Positions 26,154 through 34,810 are shown, counted from the stretch's first letter. The stretch: DNA of 36,815 nt from Candidatus Aphodovivens excrementavium (GCA_018715935.1 DVKR01000008.1:1-36815); one strand, 5' to 3'. Translations and numbers: made by a program. Notes: generated by a model from the letters alone, not told the origin.

Positions 26154-27017
26154 CTACGGCATGGGGTACGGGCCGAAGTCCAGCTTGTAGGGGTAGTGGT
26201 TCTTGCGTTTTTCCACCGGCGGCATGGTCATGTACGCACCGTATTCGCGCGTGAGCAGGGTGTTGAATTCTTTGGGAACCTTAACCGTCATGTCGTCAAA
26301 GGGCATCTCGATGGCGGGGAATACCTCGTCGTAGGTCATAGACCATGCTTCGGGGTTTTGGTCGGAGAAGTCCGCCATTGCCCTGCATTCTTCATGCTCG
26401 GCAAGGCGTGCAGCCGCCTCCCAGCGCTTCTGCAGCTTTGCAGGGGTTTGCCCGAACAGTTTGAGGAAGGCGTGCGCGGTGTGGCATGCCGCCAACACCA
26501 GAGTGCGCTTGATGCCGTCGAAGGCGAGGTAGGGCTCAGGCGTGGCGCGCAGAAAGATCAGCCTGCCCCATAGCCAGGTGCGCTTAAGCTGCTTTTTTCG
26601 CGTGGCGGGGTCATCGGAGATGTTGTCGAGCGGGAACACGTCGATGCTGATGGGCTTCTCGTAGGGACAGCTTTTGTAGAACTCCGGAATGCAGTAGGTG
26701 CCCTTTAGCGTGAGGTAGGAGTAAGGCGACGTGAAGTTCGGCTCGGTGCGCGTATTGGCGATGGCGAAGCGCTCGTCGAGCTCTGCGGGGGCTTCGCGCA
26801 GAAAACGCTCGTAGTCGGCGCGCGGCATGATTACGTCCACGTCGTCGTCCCAGGGAATGAAGCCCTTGTGGCGGATTGCCCCAATGGCGGTGCCGGCGTA
26901 GACGGCGTAGGGGATATTCAGCCTCTCGCATACCCTGTCGAGTTCTGCGAGGATCATTTCCGACAGCTTCTGCAAATGCTTGAGCTCTTCGGGGTTGCCG
27001 TATTCTTTGAAAGCCAT
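26154..27017 (-). CDS. LicD-family phosphotransferase (copy 1)
   Basis: The protein has 287 residues. The family core is clear: AVYAGTAIGAIRHKGFIPW followed by DDDVDVIMPRADYERFL, a nucleotidyltransferase-type fold with a metal-binding DDD. LicD proteins transfer phosphocholine or a similar phosphate-linked group from a nucleotide donor to a surface glycan. The ATG at 27017 follows GGGAG closely and begins the family-like helix; a longer frame to 27224 adds about 69 residues without similarity and is rejected. It is transcribed alone from the promoter at 27056-27084 and is divergent from the lysozyme gene. Substrate is not fixed by sequence. Confidence 0.87.
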   Translation of the reverse strand: MAFKEYGNPEELKHLQKLSEMILAELDRVCERLNIPYAVYAGTAIGAIRHKGFIPWDDDVDVIMPRADYERFLREAPAELDERFAIANTRTEPNFTSPYSYLTLKGTYCIPEFYKSCPYEKPISIDVFPLDNISDDPATRKKQLKRTWLWGRLIFLRATPEPYLAFDGIKRTLVLAACHTAHAFLKLFGQTPAKLQKRWEAAARLAEHEECRAMADFSDQNPEAWSMTYDEVFPAIEMPFDDMTVKVPKEFNTLLTREYGAYMTMPPVEKRKNHYPYKLDFGPYPMP

Positions 27018-27055
27018 AGCGTCTCCCGCATCGTGATTGTTCTTCGTTCGTGGGC

Positions 27056-27084
27056 AGTGTAAAGGATTTGTAAAGTTCTGTGAA
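27056..27084 (-). promoter_or_regulatory. Promoter of the LicD-family gene
   Basis: On the minus strand TTCACA (27079-27084) and TACACT (27056-27061) are exactly 17 bases apart, 39 bases before the ATG at 27017. The -35 matches five of six consensus bases and the -10 four of six. Confidence 0.5.
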
Positions 27085-27238
27085 CTCGATCTATGGAGAA
27101 GCTCAAGCTCTTGCTGGGTTATGCGGTTCGTTTGTGGCAAAGAAGCGAAGCAGGAGTGTTTTCGAGGTGATGGAACTGATAAGAGAAAGATGCTCGTTAT
27201 TGCTATCGCGGGGTTTATCTGCATTCTTGGCGGTTCCC

Positions 27239-27266
27239 TTGACTGAGCATGTTTGCATGCTACGGT
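27239..27266 (+). promoter_or_regulatory. Tentative promoter of the lysozyme gene
   Basis: TTGACT (27239-27244) is a good -35; TACGGT (27261-27266) at 16 bases spacing is a poor -10. An alternative TATAAG lies nearer the start (about 27284-27289) but has no -35. Both are within 70 bases of the GTG at 27306. Confidence 0.3.
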
Positions 27267-27305
27267 AGCTATGCTTGTTGTTGCATATAAGTAAGGAGAG
27301 TTGTT

Positions 27306-29078
27306 GTGACGCTCGGATTTAACGTTGCTCGAACGAAGTACTTCTGGGTATCCCGTCTTGTTATTGCGGTATTCGCGTGCGTGGTGGCTTTTGGGCTTTC
27401 ATGCGCTGTTTCGGTGCAGAGCGCTTGGGCGGACGACTATGAAGCGCAAGAGGGGTCTTCTGATAACCCTACCGAGGCGCAGGACAATGCCAATTCATGG
27501 CGCTTTTCAAACGGAGAGAGGATAGAGGCTAACGGCACCGCCGAGGGCGAAGACGCCGTGGCTACGCATGCGCGATCGATTGAGGCGCGCGGTGCCGTTG
27601 CGGGCGTGGATGGCGTGTATGCCACGTGGACGAGCGAAAACGGCGCAAACACCTATACCTGGCGTGCGAACCCCACCGACGCCAACACCTACATTACCGT
27701 TCCCGGTGCCAAGGAAGTGGGCATCGACGTGTCTCAGTGGAACGGCGCCATCAATTGGAACAAAGTGAAAGCGGACGGTATCACGTTCGCCATTATCCGT
27801 TGCGGGTACGGCAGCAACTTCGAAAGCCAAGACGACACCACGTTTCTTACCAACGTGAAGGGTGCGCAGGCTGCCGGCATAAAGATTGGCGTGTATCTCT
27901 ACTCCTACGCAACGAAAACGACAGGCGTCGATTCGAGTGGTAAAAGTGAAGCGGAGCATGTACTGCGCCTGCTTGACGAGGCGGGGCTTGAGCCTGCCGA
28001 TTTGGCGTTGCCGGTGTATCTGGACATGGAGGATAGCTCGACGCTTGGCGTGGGCAACGCGCAGCTGGGCAACATCGCGAAGATCTTCTGCGACACGGTT
28101 TCCGGCGAGGGCTACGAAGTGGGCATCTACGCCAACACCAACTGGTGGCGCAACTACCTCACGGCTTCTTGCTTTAGCAATTCCAGCTGGCATAAATGGG
28201 TAGCAAGCTGGCCGGGTGCGAGCCAGGCAACGAGTAGCGGGGTCAGCGGCACCGAGGTGTGGCAGTTCTCCAACTGCGGTGATGTGAACGGCATCAACGG
28301 TAACGTCGACATGAACTTCAGCTATGTGAACTGGGGAACGGGCGGCTGGAAGAAGGTCGGCAGCACCTGGTACTACCTCAATTCGGATGGCACCGCAAAA
28401 ACCGGATGGCTTTACACGGGGGGTGCTTGGTACTATCTCGACCCAAGCAAGGATGGGGCAATGGCCACCGGCTGGGTGAAGGTGTCGGGAACGCGGTACT
28501 ACTGCAACGGCTCGGGCGCCATGCAGACCGGCTGGTTGAGCCAGGGCGGCAAGTGGTACTACCTCAACCCCTCCGGAGCCATGGCCACCGGCTGGGCGAG
28601 CGTCGGCGGAGCCTGGTACTACCTGACCCCCGGAAACGGCGCGATGGCCACCGGCTGGATCGACGACGACGGCACCTGGTACTACTGCAGCGGCTCGGGC
28701 GCCATGCAGACCGGCTGGCTGAGCACGGGCGGCAAGTGGTACTACCTGAAGGGCAACGGAGCCATGGCCACCGGCTGGGCGAGCGTCGGCGGCGCCTGGT
28801 ACTACCTGACCCCCGGAAACGGCGCGATGCGCACGGGGTGGGTTCTGGACGGCTCCACTTGGTACTACTGCAACGGCTCGGGCGCCATGCTCACCGGCTG
28901 GCAGTGGATCGGCGGCTCCTGGTACTATCTCAAGGCGAGCGGCGCGATGGCGACGGGGTGGCAGAAGGTGGGAGGCGCCTGGTACTACCTGAACTCCAGC
29001 GGCGCCATGCTCACCGGAACGCACACTATTGACGGTGAACAGCATTCGTTCTCTTCTTCGGGGGCGTGGATCGGCTGA
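27306..29078 (+). CDS. Secreted GH25 lysozyme with choline-binding-like repeats
   Basis: The protein has 590 residues. A signal peptide (about 1-42, ending in SAWA) is followed by a spacer and a GH25 domain (about 136-340). Catalytic-site residues of the family are present: Asp141 in GIDVSQW, and Asp240 and Glu242 in YLDMEDSS. GH25 enzymes cut the MurNAc-GlcNAc bond of peptidoglycan. Residues 342-590 form about 11 repeats of some 20 residues (GW....G.WYYL...GAMATGW). These are very like the choline-binding repeats of pneumococcal proteins and the repeats of clostridial toxins, and should hold the enzyme on a wall polymer. The start is GTG with AAGGAG upstream. Some repeat blocks are nearly identical in DNA to those of the gene at 35119. 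Confidence 0.92.
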   Translation: MTLGFNVARTKYFWVSRLVIAVFACVVAFGLSCAVSVQSAWADDYEAQEGSSDNPTEAQDNANSWRFSNGERIEANGTAEGEDAVATHARSIEARGAVAGVDGVYATWTSENGANTYTWRANPTDANTYITVPGAKEVGIDVSQWNGAINWNKVKADGITFAIIRCGYGSNFESQDDTTFLTNVKGAQAAGIKIGVYLYSYATKTTGVDSSGKSEAEHVLRLLDEAGLEPADLALPVYLDMEDSSTLGVGNAQLGNIAKIFCDTVSGEGYEVGIYANTNWWRNYLTASCFSNSSWHKWVASWPGASQATSSGVSGTEVWQFSNCGDVNGINGNVDMNFSYVNWGTGGWKKVGSTWYYLNSDGTAKTGWLYTGGAWYYLDPSKDGAMATGWVKVSGTRYYCNGSGAMQTGWLSQGGKWYYLNPSGAMATGWASVGGAWYYLTPGNGAMATGWIDDDGTWYYCSGSGAMQTGWLSTGGKWYYLKGNGAMATGWASVGGAWYYLTPGNGAMRTGWVLDGSTWYYCNGSGAMLTGWQWIGGSWYYLKASGAMATGWQKVGGAWYYLNSSGAMLTGTHTIDGEQHSFSSSGAWIG

Positions 29079-29166
29079 TAAGATAGCGTCTCGTTTCGCG
29101 GGTGGCAGACAGGAACGAGCTGCTCACGTCGATGTCGACAATCGGCGAGGGTGGCTCGTTTATTAT

Positions 29167-30318
29167 TTAGCCCTGATTTGCCTCACGGCATGCCGCGAGC
29201 GTTCGTTCAGCTGTTTTTTCCCATGAGTATTCCGCTCGAACCAGTTGCGCAACGGCGTTTCCCTTCCTTCGAAGGCTGTCGATATTGGAGCTTGCATCCC
29301 GAAGCGCGCGCGTTATCGTTTGAGCGAAGGCGTCAGGCAAGATGACGCCAGAGTCGCCATCGGAAACGAGCTCGTCAACGCCGCCTACGTTGGTAACTAT
29401 GGAAGGCGTTCCGCAAGCCGCTGCCTCTAGGAGCAAGGTCGCGAACCCTTCTGAGCGCGAAGGTAGGCACGCAACGTCGGCCTGCGTCAACAGTGCCGCT
29501 ACATCGGGTCGATCCAGGCGTCCAAGCAACCTGAACGAAGGGCTTTCGAACTTTTTCAGTTCATTACTTAATGGACCATCTCCGCCAATTGCGATAACGA
29601 CGTCATCGTCACCTAACGACCTCGATGCTTCGGCTAGCGAACGCACGCCTTTCTCGGGAACGAGCCTGCCAACAAATGTCGCAAGAAGGGCGTCTTGGGG
29701 AATGCCCAGCTCCGCTCGGTAGTCGCGCTCGGACGCTGAGCGCACATAGGAGTCTGCGTCGATGGAGTTTGGAAGCTCTCCGCACGATTCTATTCCAAAA
29801 TGACTCAGCCACGCACTTGCCTTGCGCGATACCGCGTAGAAGTGCGCTGGATAACGCAAGCAGTGGCGCGTTATGCGATGTTCAACAGCTTGGACGCCTT
29901 TGTCTGCAAATGCGTTTCCAACGGTCAGATGGGCGGATCCGTGCTCAAGTACGATGGGGGTCACACCTTTGCTTTCGGCAAATGCAAGGGCTTTTGTCGA
30001 AAGCGGATAGAATCGAGTGTGAACTTCTATGAAATCGATGTGTCTTTTGTCCAGCCAATGCCACCATGATCTTGCTGTCGCATTGTTTCGTGGAATGGGG
30101 TAGCGACCGCCGAGGAGCGATCGGCAAGGTAGCCGGAGCACTTCAATGCCGTTTTCTTCCGAGAGGCCTTCGTCACCTCTCAAGGCGCAAGTGACTACAA
30201 TCACGTCGAGGCCCAATCGATTGAACTCTCGGGCAATACTGGCGGTGTAAGTCTCAACGCCCCCCACGCTGGGTGGGTATAGTGATGAAAACAGGCATAT
30301 GCAGGCTCGGGAGCTCAT
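29167..30318 (-). CDS. GT4 family glycosyltransferase
   Basis: The protein has 383 residues with the two-lobed GT-B layout. The N-terminal lobe has YPPSVGGVETYTASIARE with the Gly-Gly loop, and the C-terminal lobe has FVGRLVPEKG (215-224), IGGDGPL and the Glu-x7-Glu site EGFATLLLE (Glu290, Glu298), which binds the nucleotide sugar. The ATG at 30318 follows AAAGGA; a frame to 30354 would add 12 residues and is less likely. It is convergent with the lysozyme gene and divergent from the DPM1-like operon at 30416. Sugar and acceptor are unknown. Confidence 0.88.
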   Translation of the reverse strand: MSSRACICLFSSLYPPSVGGVETYTASIAREFNRLGLDVIVVTCALRGDEGLSEENGIEVLRLPCRSLLGGRYPIPRNNATARSWWHWLDKRHIDFIEVHTRFYPLSTKALAFAESKGVTPIVLEHGSAHLTVGNAFADKGVQAVEHRITRHCLRYPAHFYAVSRKASAWLSHFGIESCGELPNSIDADSYVRSASERDYRAELGIPQDALLATFVGRLVPEKGVRSLAEASRSLGDDDVVIAIGGDGPLSNELKKFESPSFRLLGRLDRPDVAALLTQADVACLPSRSEGFATLLLEAAACGTPSIVTNVGGVDELVSDGDSGVILPDAFAQTITRALRDASSNIDSLRRKGNAVAQLVRAEYSWEKTAERTLAACREANQG

Positions 30319-30400
30319 GGGATCCTTTCCGTATATGATTTTGCCAGTATCCATTTTATATGCTCCTGAAGGTTCGAGGGCATTCCGCTGCCGGATGGGC

Positions 30401-30406
30401 TATAAT
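30401..30406 (+). promoter_or_regulatory. -10 element giving a probable leaderless mRNA for the DPM1-like operon
   Basis: A perfect TATAAT ends nine bases before the ATG at 30416, and no ribosome site lies between them. A normal start point would fall within about three bases of the ATG, so the first gene is probably translated from a leaderless message, as is common in Actinomycetota. No strong -35 is seen. Confidence 0.55.
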
Positions 30407-30415
30407 CGTCAGACT

Positions 30416-31114
30416 ATGAACAAGAGAGTGTTGGCCGTCATTCCGGCTTATAACGAGCAAGACAATATTGTTTCTACTATCGAGGATCTGCGTGCCAATG
30501 CGCCGGATGTTGACTACGTTATCGTTAACGACGGTTCAAGGGATCGCACACTAGATATTTGCCGAGAGCAGGGGTATCGATACCTTTCGCTTCCCGTCAA
30601 TTTGGGTCTTGCGGGCGCGTTTCAAACGGGTATGAAGTTTGCTTGCGAGCAGGGCTACGACTATGCCATCCAGTTCGATGCTGACGGTCAGCATTCTGCC
30701 GCCTACATTGGACAGATGGTTGCTGCTGCGCAAGAGACTGGCGCGAATGTAGTTATTGGCTCGCGTTTTGCGAGCTGCAAAAAGCCGTTCTCTCCTCGCA
30801 TGGTGGGTTCCGCCATTATCACGGCAATGATTCTTCTTACCACGGGCAAACGTGTGCAAGATCCCACTTCGGGAATGCGCCTATTTGACTCGAGCCTTAT
30901 TCCCTTGTTTGCGCATGAACTCGATTATGGTCCGGAGCCCGACACGATTTCGTATCTTATGCGCAATGGTTTCAAGGTGAAAGAAGTGCAGGTGGAGATG
31001 CGTGAGCGCACTGCGGGTGAGAGTTACCTTAACTTTACGAAATCGGTGTCCTATATGCTGCGCATGAGCATTTCGATCCTCTTGGTTCAGTGGTTCAGGA
31101 GGAAGATTCGATGA
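30416..31114 (+). CDS. DPM1-like GT2 (polyprenyl-phosphate sugar synthase type)
   Basis: The protein has 232 residues. GT-A motifs are VLAVIPAYNEQDNI (5-18), YVIVNDGSRDRT (34-45), NLGLAGAFQTG and the metal site DAD (88-90), followed by a VIGSRF motif. This is the DPM1/DPMS pattern: enzymes that move a sugar from a nucleotide onto polyprenyl phosphate on the inner face of the membrane. It lacks the two C-terminal membrane helices of GtrB-type enzymes and overlaps by four bases a small DUF2304 membrane protein that may supply the anchor. The ATG at 30416 is set by the -10 element just upstream; a longer frame to 30299 would run across that promoter. Confidence 0.88.
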   Translation: MNKRVLAVIPAYNEQDNIVSTIEDLRANAPDVDYVIVNDGSRDRTLDICREQGYRYLSLPVNLGLAGAFQTGMKFACEQGYDYAIQFDADGQHSAAYIGQMVAAAQETGANVVIGSRFASCKKPFSPRMVGSAIITAMILLTTGKRVQDPTSGMRLFDSSLIPLFAHELDYGPEPDTISYLMRNGFKVKEVQVEMRERTAGESYLNFTKSVSYMLRMSISILLVQWFRRKIR

Positions 31115-31464
31115 GTATTCAGTTCATCGTAGTGCTTGTCGTGTGCGCGATCTGCGCGTTTGCCTATATCTTGCGCAAGATTCGCAAGTCAGAGATCACT
31201 ATTGCCGACTCCACCTTCTGGTTTTTGTTTGCTGCCAGTTTGGTGCTTTTAGCGCTGTTTCCCCAGATAGCTTTCTTCTTCTCAGAGGCGTTACAAATCC
31301 AGTCTCCGTCAAACTTTGTATTCCTGTACGTTATTGCTGTGCTGGTGATTCGCGAGTTCTTAAGTACGGTGGAGCTTGCCAAACTTCGCGCCCGCTTGAC
31401 CACTCTTACTCAGCGCGAGGCCTTAGATGATTTGCGAGATCGGGAGAAACCCGACGCGGATTAG
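31111..31464 (+). CDS. DUF2304 small membrane protein
   Basis: The protein has 117 residues with three predicted membrane segments (about 3-21, 33-52 and 65-85) and a charged C-terminal helix. Size, topology and place next to a DPM1-like GT2 gene match DUF2304 proteins. These nearly always pair with such enzymes and are thought to anchor or assist them. The ATG overlaps the upstream stop (ATGA), with AGGAGG seven bases upstream, which points to translational coupling and perhaps a one-to-one complex. Its exact role is unknown. Confidence 0.85.
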   Translation: MSIQFIVVLVVCAICAFAYILRKIRKSEITIADSTFWFLFAASLVLLALFPQIAFFFSEALQIQSPSNFVFLYVIAVLVIREFLSTVELAKLRARLTTLTQREALDDLRDREKPDAD

Positions 31465-31517
31465 ATCTCAGTCAGCGATAACCCCATGCGCTGTTTGCGC
31501 GGCGCTTTCGAAGAGAG

Positions 31518-32333
31518 GTGCGGCTAGCTTTGGAGCGTTTGACCATCGACGACATGAAGAAGATCGAGATCGAGCTCATGGATGAGCTTGATCGAATTTG
31601 CCGCGGGTGCGGTATTACGTATTATCTCGCTTACGGCAGCCTATTGGGCGCCGCCCGTCACGGAGGCTTTATTCCTTGGGATGACGATTTGGATGTGGTG
31701 ATGATGCGCGCAGATTACGAGCGCCTGATGGAGGTGTTTGACGATTGCCGCAGCTCTAGTCGATTTAAAATGATTTCCTACCGTGACGGAGAGTCCATCT
31801 TCCCGTTCGCAAAGCTCACTGACGACACTACCCGGGTCAAGGAGAACTTCATAGAAAAAACTCGCTCGAACGGGGTATGGGTTGATATTTTTCCGCTCGA
31901 CTATGTAGACCCGTCTGATACCAAGAAGTTCTCCAAGCTGTTTAAACGTAACGCGCGATGGGCGCTGTTGCGCAATCTCATCGTGACTGACCCTAATACG
32001 GGATCCAATGGATTTGTTAAGCTGGCAAAGCGCATAATCTGCCCCTTCGTGAAGGGGCTTGACCCTGTGAAATATGCCAAGAAAATGGACGATGCCGCAC
32101 GTGCCGCGTGGGTTGCGCCTACAACTATGGTTGCAGACATCGTGGCAGACGGCCGCAAAGAAATGCTGTACCCTATTGAGTTGTTCGAGCCTATTGGAAT
32201 GAAGTTTGAGGATCGTACCTATCTTGCGCCGAAGGGGTATGAGGAATACCTCTCTATTCAGTACGGGGATTGGCAAACTCCTCCACCTGAGAACAGCCGC
32301 TTTATTCATACGTTTGAGGCGTATCGCCTTTAG
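31518..32333 (+). CDS. LicD-family phosphotransferase (copy 2)
   Basis: The protein has 271 residues. The family core is AYGSLLGAARHGGFIPWDDD followed by LDVVMMRADYERLM. It shares this core with the LicD gene at 26154, but the rest is diverged, so the two may act on different acceptors or groups. The GTG at 31518 has almost no room for a ribosome site. A TTG at 31530, 11 bases after GAGAGG, would drop four residues and may be the true start. It lies in the operon 30416-34810 between DUF2304 and a flippase. Confidence 0.87.
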   Translation: MRLALERLTIDDMKKIEIELMDELDRICRGCGITYYLAYGSLLGAARHGGFIPWDDDLDVVMMRADYERLMEVFDDCRSSSRFKMISYRDGESIFPFAKLTDDTTRVKENFIEKTRSNGVWVDIFPLDYVDPSDTKKFSKLFKRNARWALLRNLIVTDPNTGSNGFVKLAKRIICPFVKGLDPVKYAKKMDDAARAAWVAPTTMVADIVADGRKEMLYPIELFEPIGMKFEDRTYLAPKGYEEYLSIQYGDWQTPPPENSRFIHTFEAYRL

Positions 32334-32357
32334 CAGTGTAGAAGATGTCTGATTTCG

Positions 32358-33680
32358 ATGGCATTGCTGAAAGGGAATAGCGACACGGTCGAAGAGATGC
32401 CTTCGGGAGCTCAGCCTGCGCCTCTTTCCGATAAGGTCAATATTCTATGGAATTCCGTGGGCTCGCTCTCCTATCTGGCGTGCCAGTGGCTCATTACTAT
32501 CTTTGTGGTGCGCCTGTCTGACGGCTACGACGCGGCAGGAATCTTGTCTCTGGCGATGTCGGTGGTGGGCGTGTTTAGCACTTTTGCGAACTACAAGATG
32601 GGGACATATCAGATATCGGATATTAACCACGAAAACACACTCGGAGAGTATTTGGGATTTCGTGCTCTTACGTTGGGCATCGCGTTTGTTGCATGCATGG
32701 TGTATGCGCTGTTTACGGTGGCGCCTTACGTGTGGGCGACAGTGGCGCTGTATTTTTTATTCAAGGCTATTGGTTTGCTTATTGATATCTGCCATGGTAC
32801 CGATCAGCAGCATCGACGCATGGATTACATCGGCAAGTCGTATTTAGCGCAGGGGGTACTTACGCTCGCGGCGTTCGTTGCGGTGTTTTGGCTCACGCAA
32901 GACATTAACGCTTCCATAGTCGCAATGACGGTGGCGGCTCTTGCGGTATTGCTGCTGTACGACCGTCCGAAGGTTGCGCAGTTCGAGCGGGTGGAGTTTT
33001 CGCTTTCCCGGAAAAAGGCATGGTACTTCTTGAAGGTGTCTTTTCCTGCCGTGGTGGCGTCGCTGGCGGCAAGTGCTATCTTTACGGTGCCCAAGCAGTA
33101 TCTTGCTTTCGCGGCCGGTGAAGCTGCACTGGGCATCTACTCGTCGGTGTCGGCTCCAGCGCTGATTATTCAGATGGGTGCTACTTACTTATACAATCCT
33201 TTCTTGGATGTGTTTCCGCGTTTGTACTTTAGTGGCTCCCGTCGAGAGTTCCTAAAGTTGCTTGCGCGTACAGTCGGGGCAATCGTGTTGGTGGCGATTG
33301 CATGTTCTATCGTGTTGGAGTTCATGGGATCGTGGGTGTTGCAGCTATTATTCGGGGAAAGCATCGCTCCCTATGTGTATTTGCTCCAACCGGTGATACT
33401 GGCCACGGTGCTCACGGCGTTTTTGTGGTTCATCGGCGATTTGCTCATTACGTTGCGCGACTTTAAGGCGTATTTCATTAGTAACGTGGCTGCACTTATT
33501 GCGGTTGTTCCTCTTAGCTTTGTGCTTGTGAACCAATTCGACATGAATGGTGTGAGCTTTGCGAGTGCGGCTGCGTGTTTTGCGGGCGTGGCTCTATTGC
33601 TGGTTTTTTTGGCGATCGACATGCGTAGATGCAAAGCTCCTGAGCGCAAGGTGGACGACAAGGGAGAGGGGGCGCGATGA
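32358..33680 (+). CDS. Wzx-like polysaccharide flippase (second copy)
   Basis: The protein has 440 residues, with a polar lead of about 25 residues then about twelve membrane segments. It is a paralogue of the flippase at 23621 (shared LWNSVGSLSYLACQW and YQISDI motifs). It should move a lipid-linked unit across the membrane. The presence of two such proteins suggests two repeat units or carriers. No strong ribosome site lies before the ATG at 32358, which is 24 bases after the LicD stop. Its stop overlaps the start of the following GT4 gene. Confidence 0.85.
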   Translation: MALLKGNSDTVEEMPSGAQPAPLSDKVNILWNSVGSLSYLACQWLITIFVVRLSDGYDAAGILSLAMSVVGVFSTFANYKMGTYQISDINHENTLGEYLGFRALTLGIAFVACMVYALFTVAPYVWATVALYFLFKAIGLLIDICHGTDQQHRRMDYIGKSYLAQGVLTLAAFVAVFWLTQDINASIVAMTVAALAVLLLYDRPKVAQFERVEFSLSRKKAWYFLKVSFPAVVASLAASAIFTVPKQYLAFAAGEAALGIYSSVSAPALIIQMGATYLYNPFLDVFPRLYFSGSRREFLKLLARTVGAIVLVAIACSIVLEFMGSWVLQLLFGESIAPYVYLLQPVILATVLTAFLWFIGDLLITLRDFKAYFISNVAALIAVVPLSFVLVNQFDMNGVSFASAAACFAGVALLLVFLAIDMRRCKAPERKVDDKGEGAR

Positions 33681-34810
33681 TTCGTGTGCTCCATGTGATC
33701 GGCGCTATGGATCGTGGTGGCGCGGAAACCATGATCATGAATTTGTATCGTACGATCGATCGAGAGCAAGTGCAATTCGACTTTTTAGTTCACGAACAGC
33801 GCGAATGCGATTACGACCAGGAGATATACGAGCTTGGTGGCAAGATCCATCGTCTGCCGCGCATGAATGGGCTGAATTGCTTCGCGTACCGGCGCCTATG
33901 TCGCGAGTTCTTTGCTCGGAATAGAGAGCACCCTATCGTTCATGGTCATATTGGAAGCAGTGCCGCAATCTACCTTTCCGAGGCGAAAAAGGCAGGAAGG
34001 GTGGCCATTGCCCATAGTCACGCGCAGAGTTTTCTAACTGGCGTCCAAAAGATCGGGTTCGATTTATTCTCGCGTCCTACGCGCAATGTTGCGGATTGGT
34101 TTTTCGGCTGCTCGTATGAGGCGGGGCGAGATCGATTTGGTGAGCAGGTTGTGCAAAGCGATCACTTCTTCGTTTTGGACAATGGCATAGACGTAGAGCG
34201 GTATCGTTGCGACGAAGCAACGCATGCACGGGCAAAGCGTACGTTTGGTTTCGAGGGCGTACCGGTTGTAGGACATGTGGGCCGCTTGGCTCCTGAAAAG
34301 AATCATGCGTTCCTGTTCGAGGTGTTTGCGCTTCTTCTGAAACGAGTTCCCAATGCCGTTTTGCTTCTGGTGGGCAGAGGGCCGCTCGAAGATACGTTGA
34401 GAGAGAAGTCAAGCAAGATCGGGATTGCGGATTCGGTGCGTTTCATGGGTGTTCGAACCGACGTTCCCGATTTGCTGAGCGCGATGGACGTGTTCGTGTT
34501 CCCCTCGATAAAAGAGGGTTTGCCTCTGGCGGTGGTTGAATCGCAAGCTTCGGGCTTACCTACTTTGATATCCACGGGAGTGCCCGAACGTGCTGTGGTT
34601 TCGAATAAAGGGATAAGGCTATCTTGCGAACAAGGTGCTAGCATCTGGGCAGACAGGATTGCCGAAGCGCTTGGGGAGGCCGCTAGGATTTCTCGCTGTG
34701 ACTGCGTTGAGCAGGTTCGAGCTCACGGATTCGACGTGGTGGAAACGGCTCGCCGCCTCCAGTCGTTCTATCTTCATCTTGCGGATGGCGACCCTTCACC
34801 CCGGTTGTAA
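33677..34810 (+). CDS. GT4 family glycosyltransferase
   Basis: The protein has 377 residues with GT-B layout. The start MIRVLHVIGAMDRGGAETMI has the Gly-Gly loop of EpsF/CapM-like enzymes. The C-terminal lobe has VGHVGRLAPEKN, VGRGPL and the Glu-x7-Glu site EGLPLAVVE (Glu280, Glu288). It adds a sugar to a lipid-linked glycan at the inner face of the membrane. The ATG overlaps the flippase stop (ATGA), with GGAGAGGGGG upstream, so it is translationally coupled. It is the last gene of the 30416-34810 operon. Confidence 0.88.
   Translation: MIRVLHVIGAMDRGGAETMIMNLYRTIDREQVQFDFLVHEQRECDYDQEIYELGGKIHRLPRMNGLNCFAYRRLCREFFARNREHPIVHGHIGSSAAIYLSEAKKAGRVAIAHSHAQSFLTGVQKIGFDLFSRPTRNVADWFFGCSYEAGRDRFGEQVVQSDHFFVLDNGIDVERYRCDEATHARAKRTFGFEGVPVVGHVGRLAPEKNHAFLFEVFALLLKRVPNAVLLLVGRGPLEDTLREKSSKIGIADSVRFMGVRTDVPDLLSAMDVFVFPSIKEGLPLAVVESQASGLPTLISTGVPERAVVSNKGIRLSCEQGASIWADRIAEALGEAARISRCDCVEQVRAHGFDVVETARRLQSFYLHLADGDPSPRL

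Noticed and set aside
27018..27224. N-terminal extension of the LicD-family protein to 27224
   Set aside because: The added residues have no family similarity, the frame would cross the promoter at 27056-27084, and a good ribosome site precedes the ATG at 27017.
28330..29040. Regularly spaced repeats that might suggest a CRISPR array
   Set aside because: The period of about 60 bases is in frame, the units vary as codons do and they encode wall-binding repeats of an open gene; there are no unique spacers or cas genes.
27507..29045. Long antisense open frame (512 codons) across the lysozyme gene
   Set aside because: It arises because the repeat DNA lacks stops on the other strand. The product is a monotonous Pro/Ala/Gly/Val pattern that mirrors the repeats, with no signal peptide or domain.
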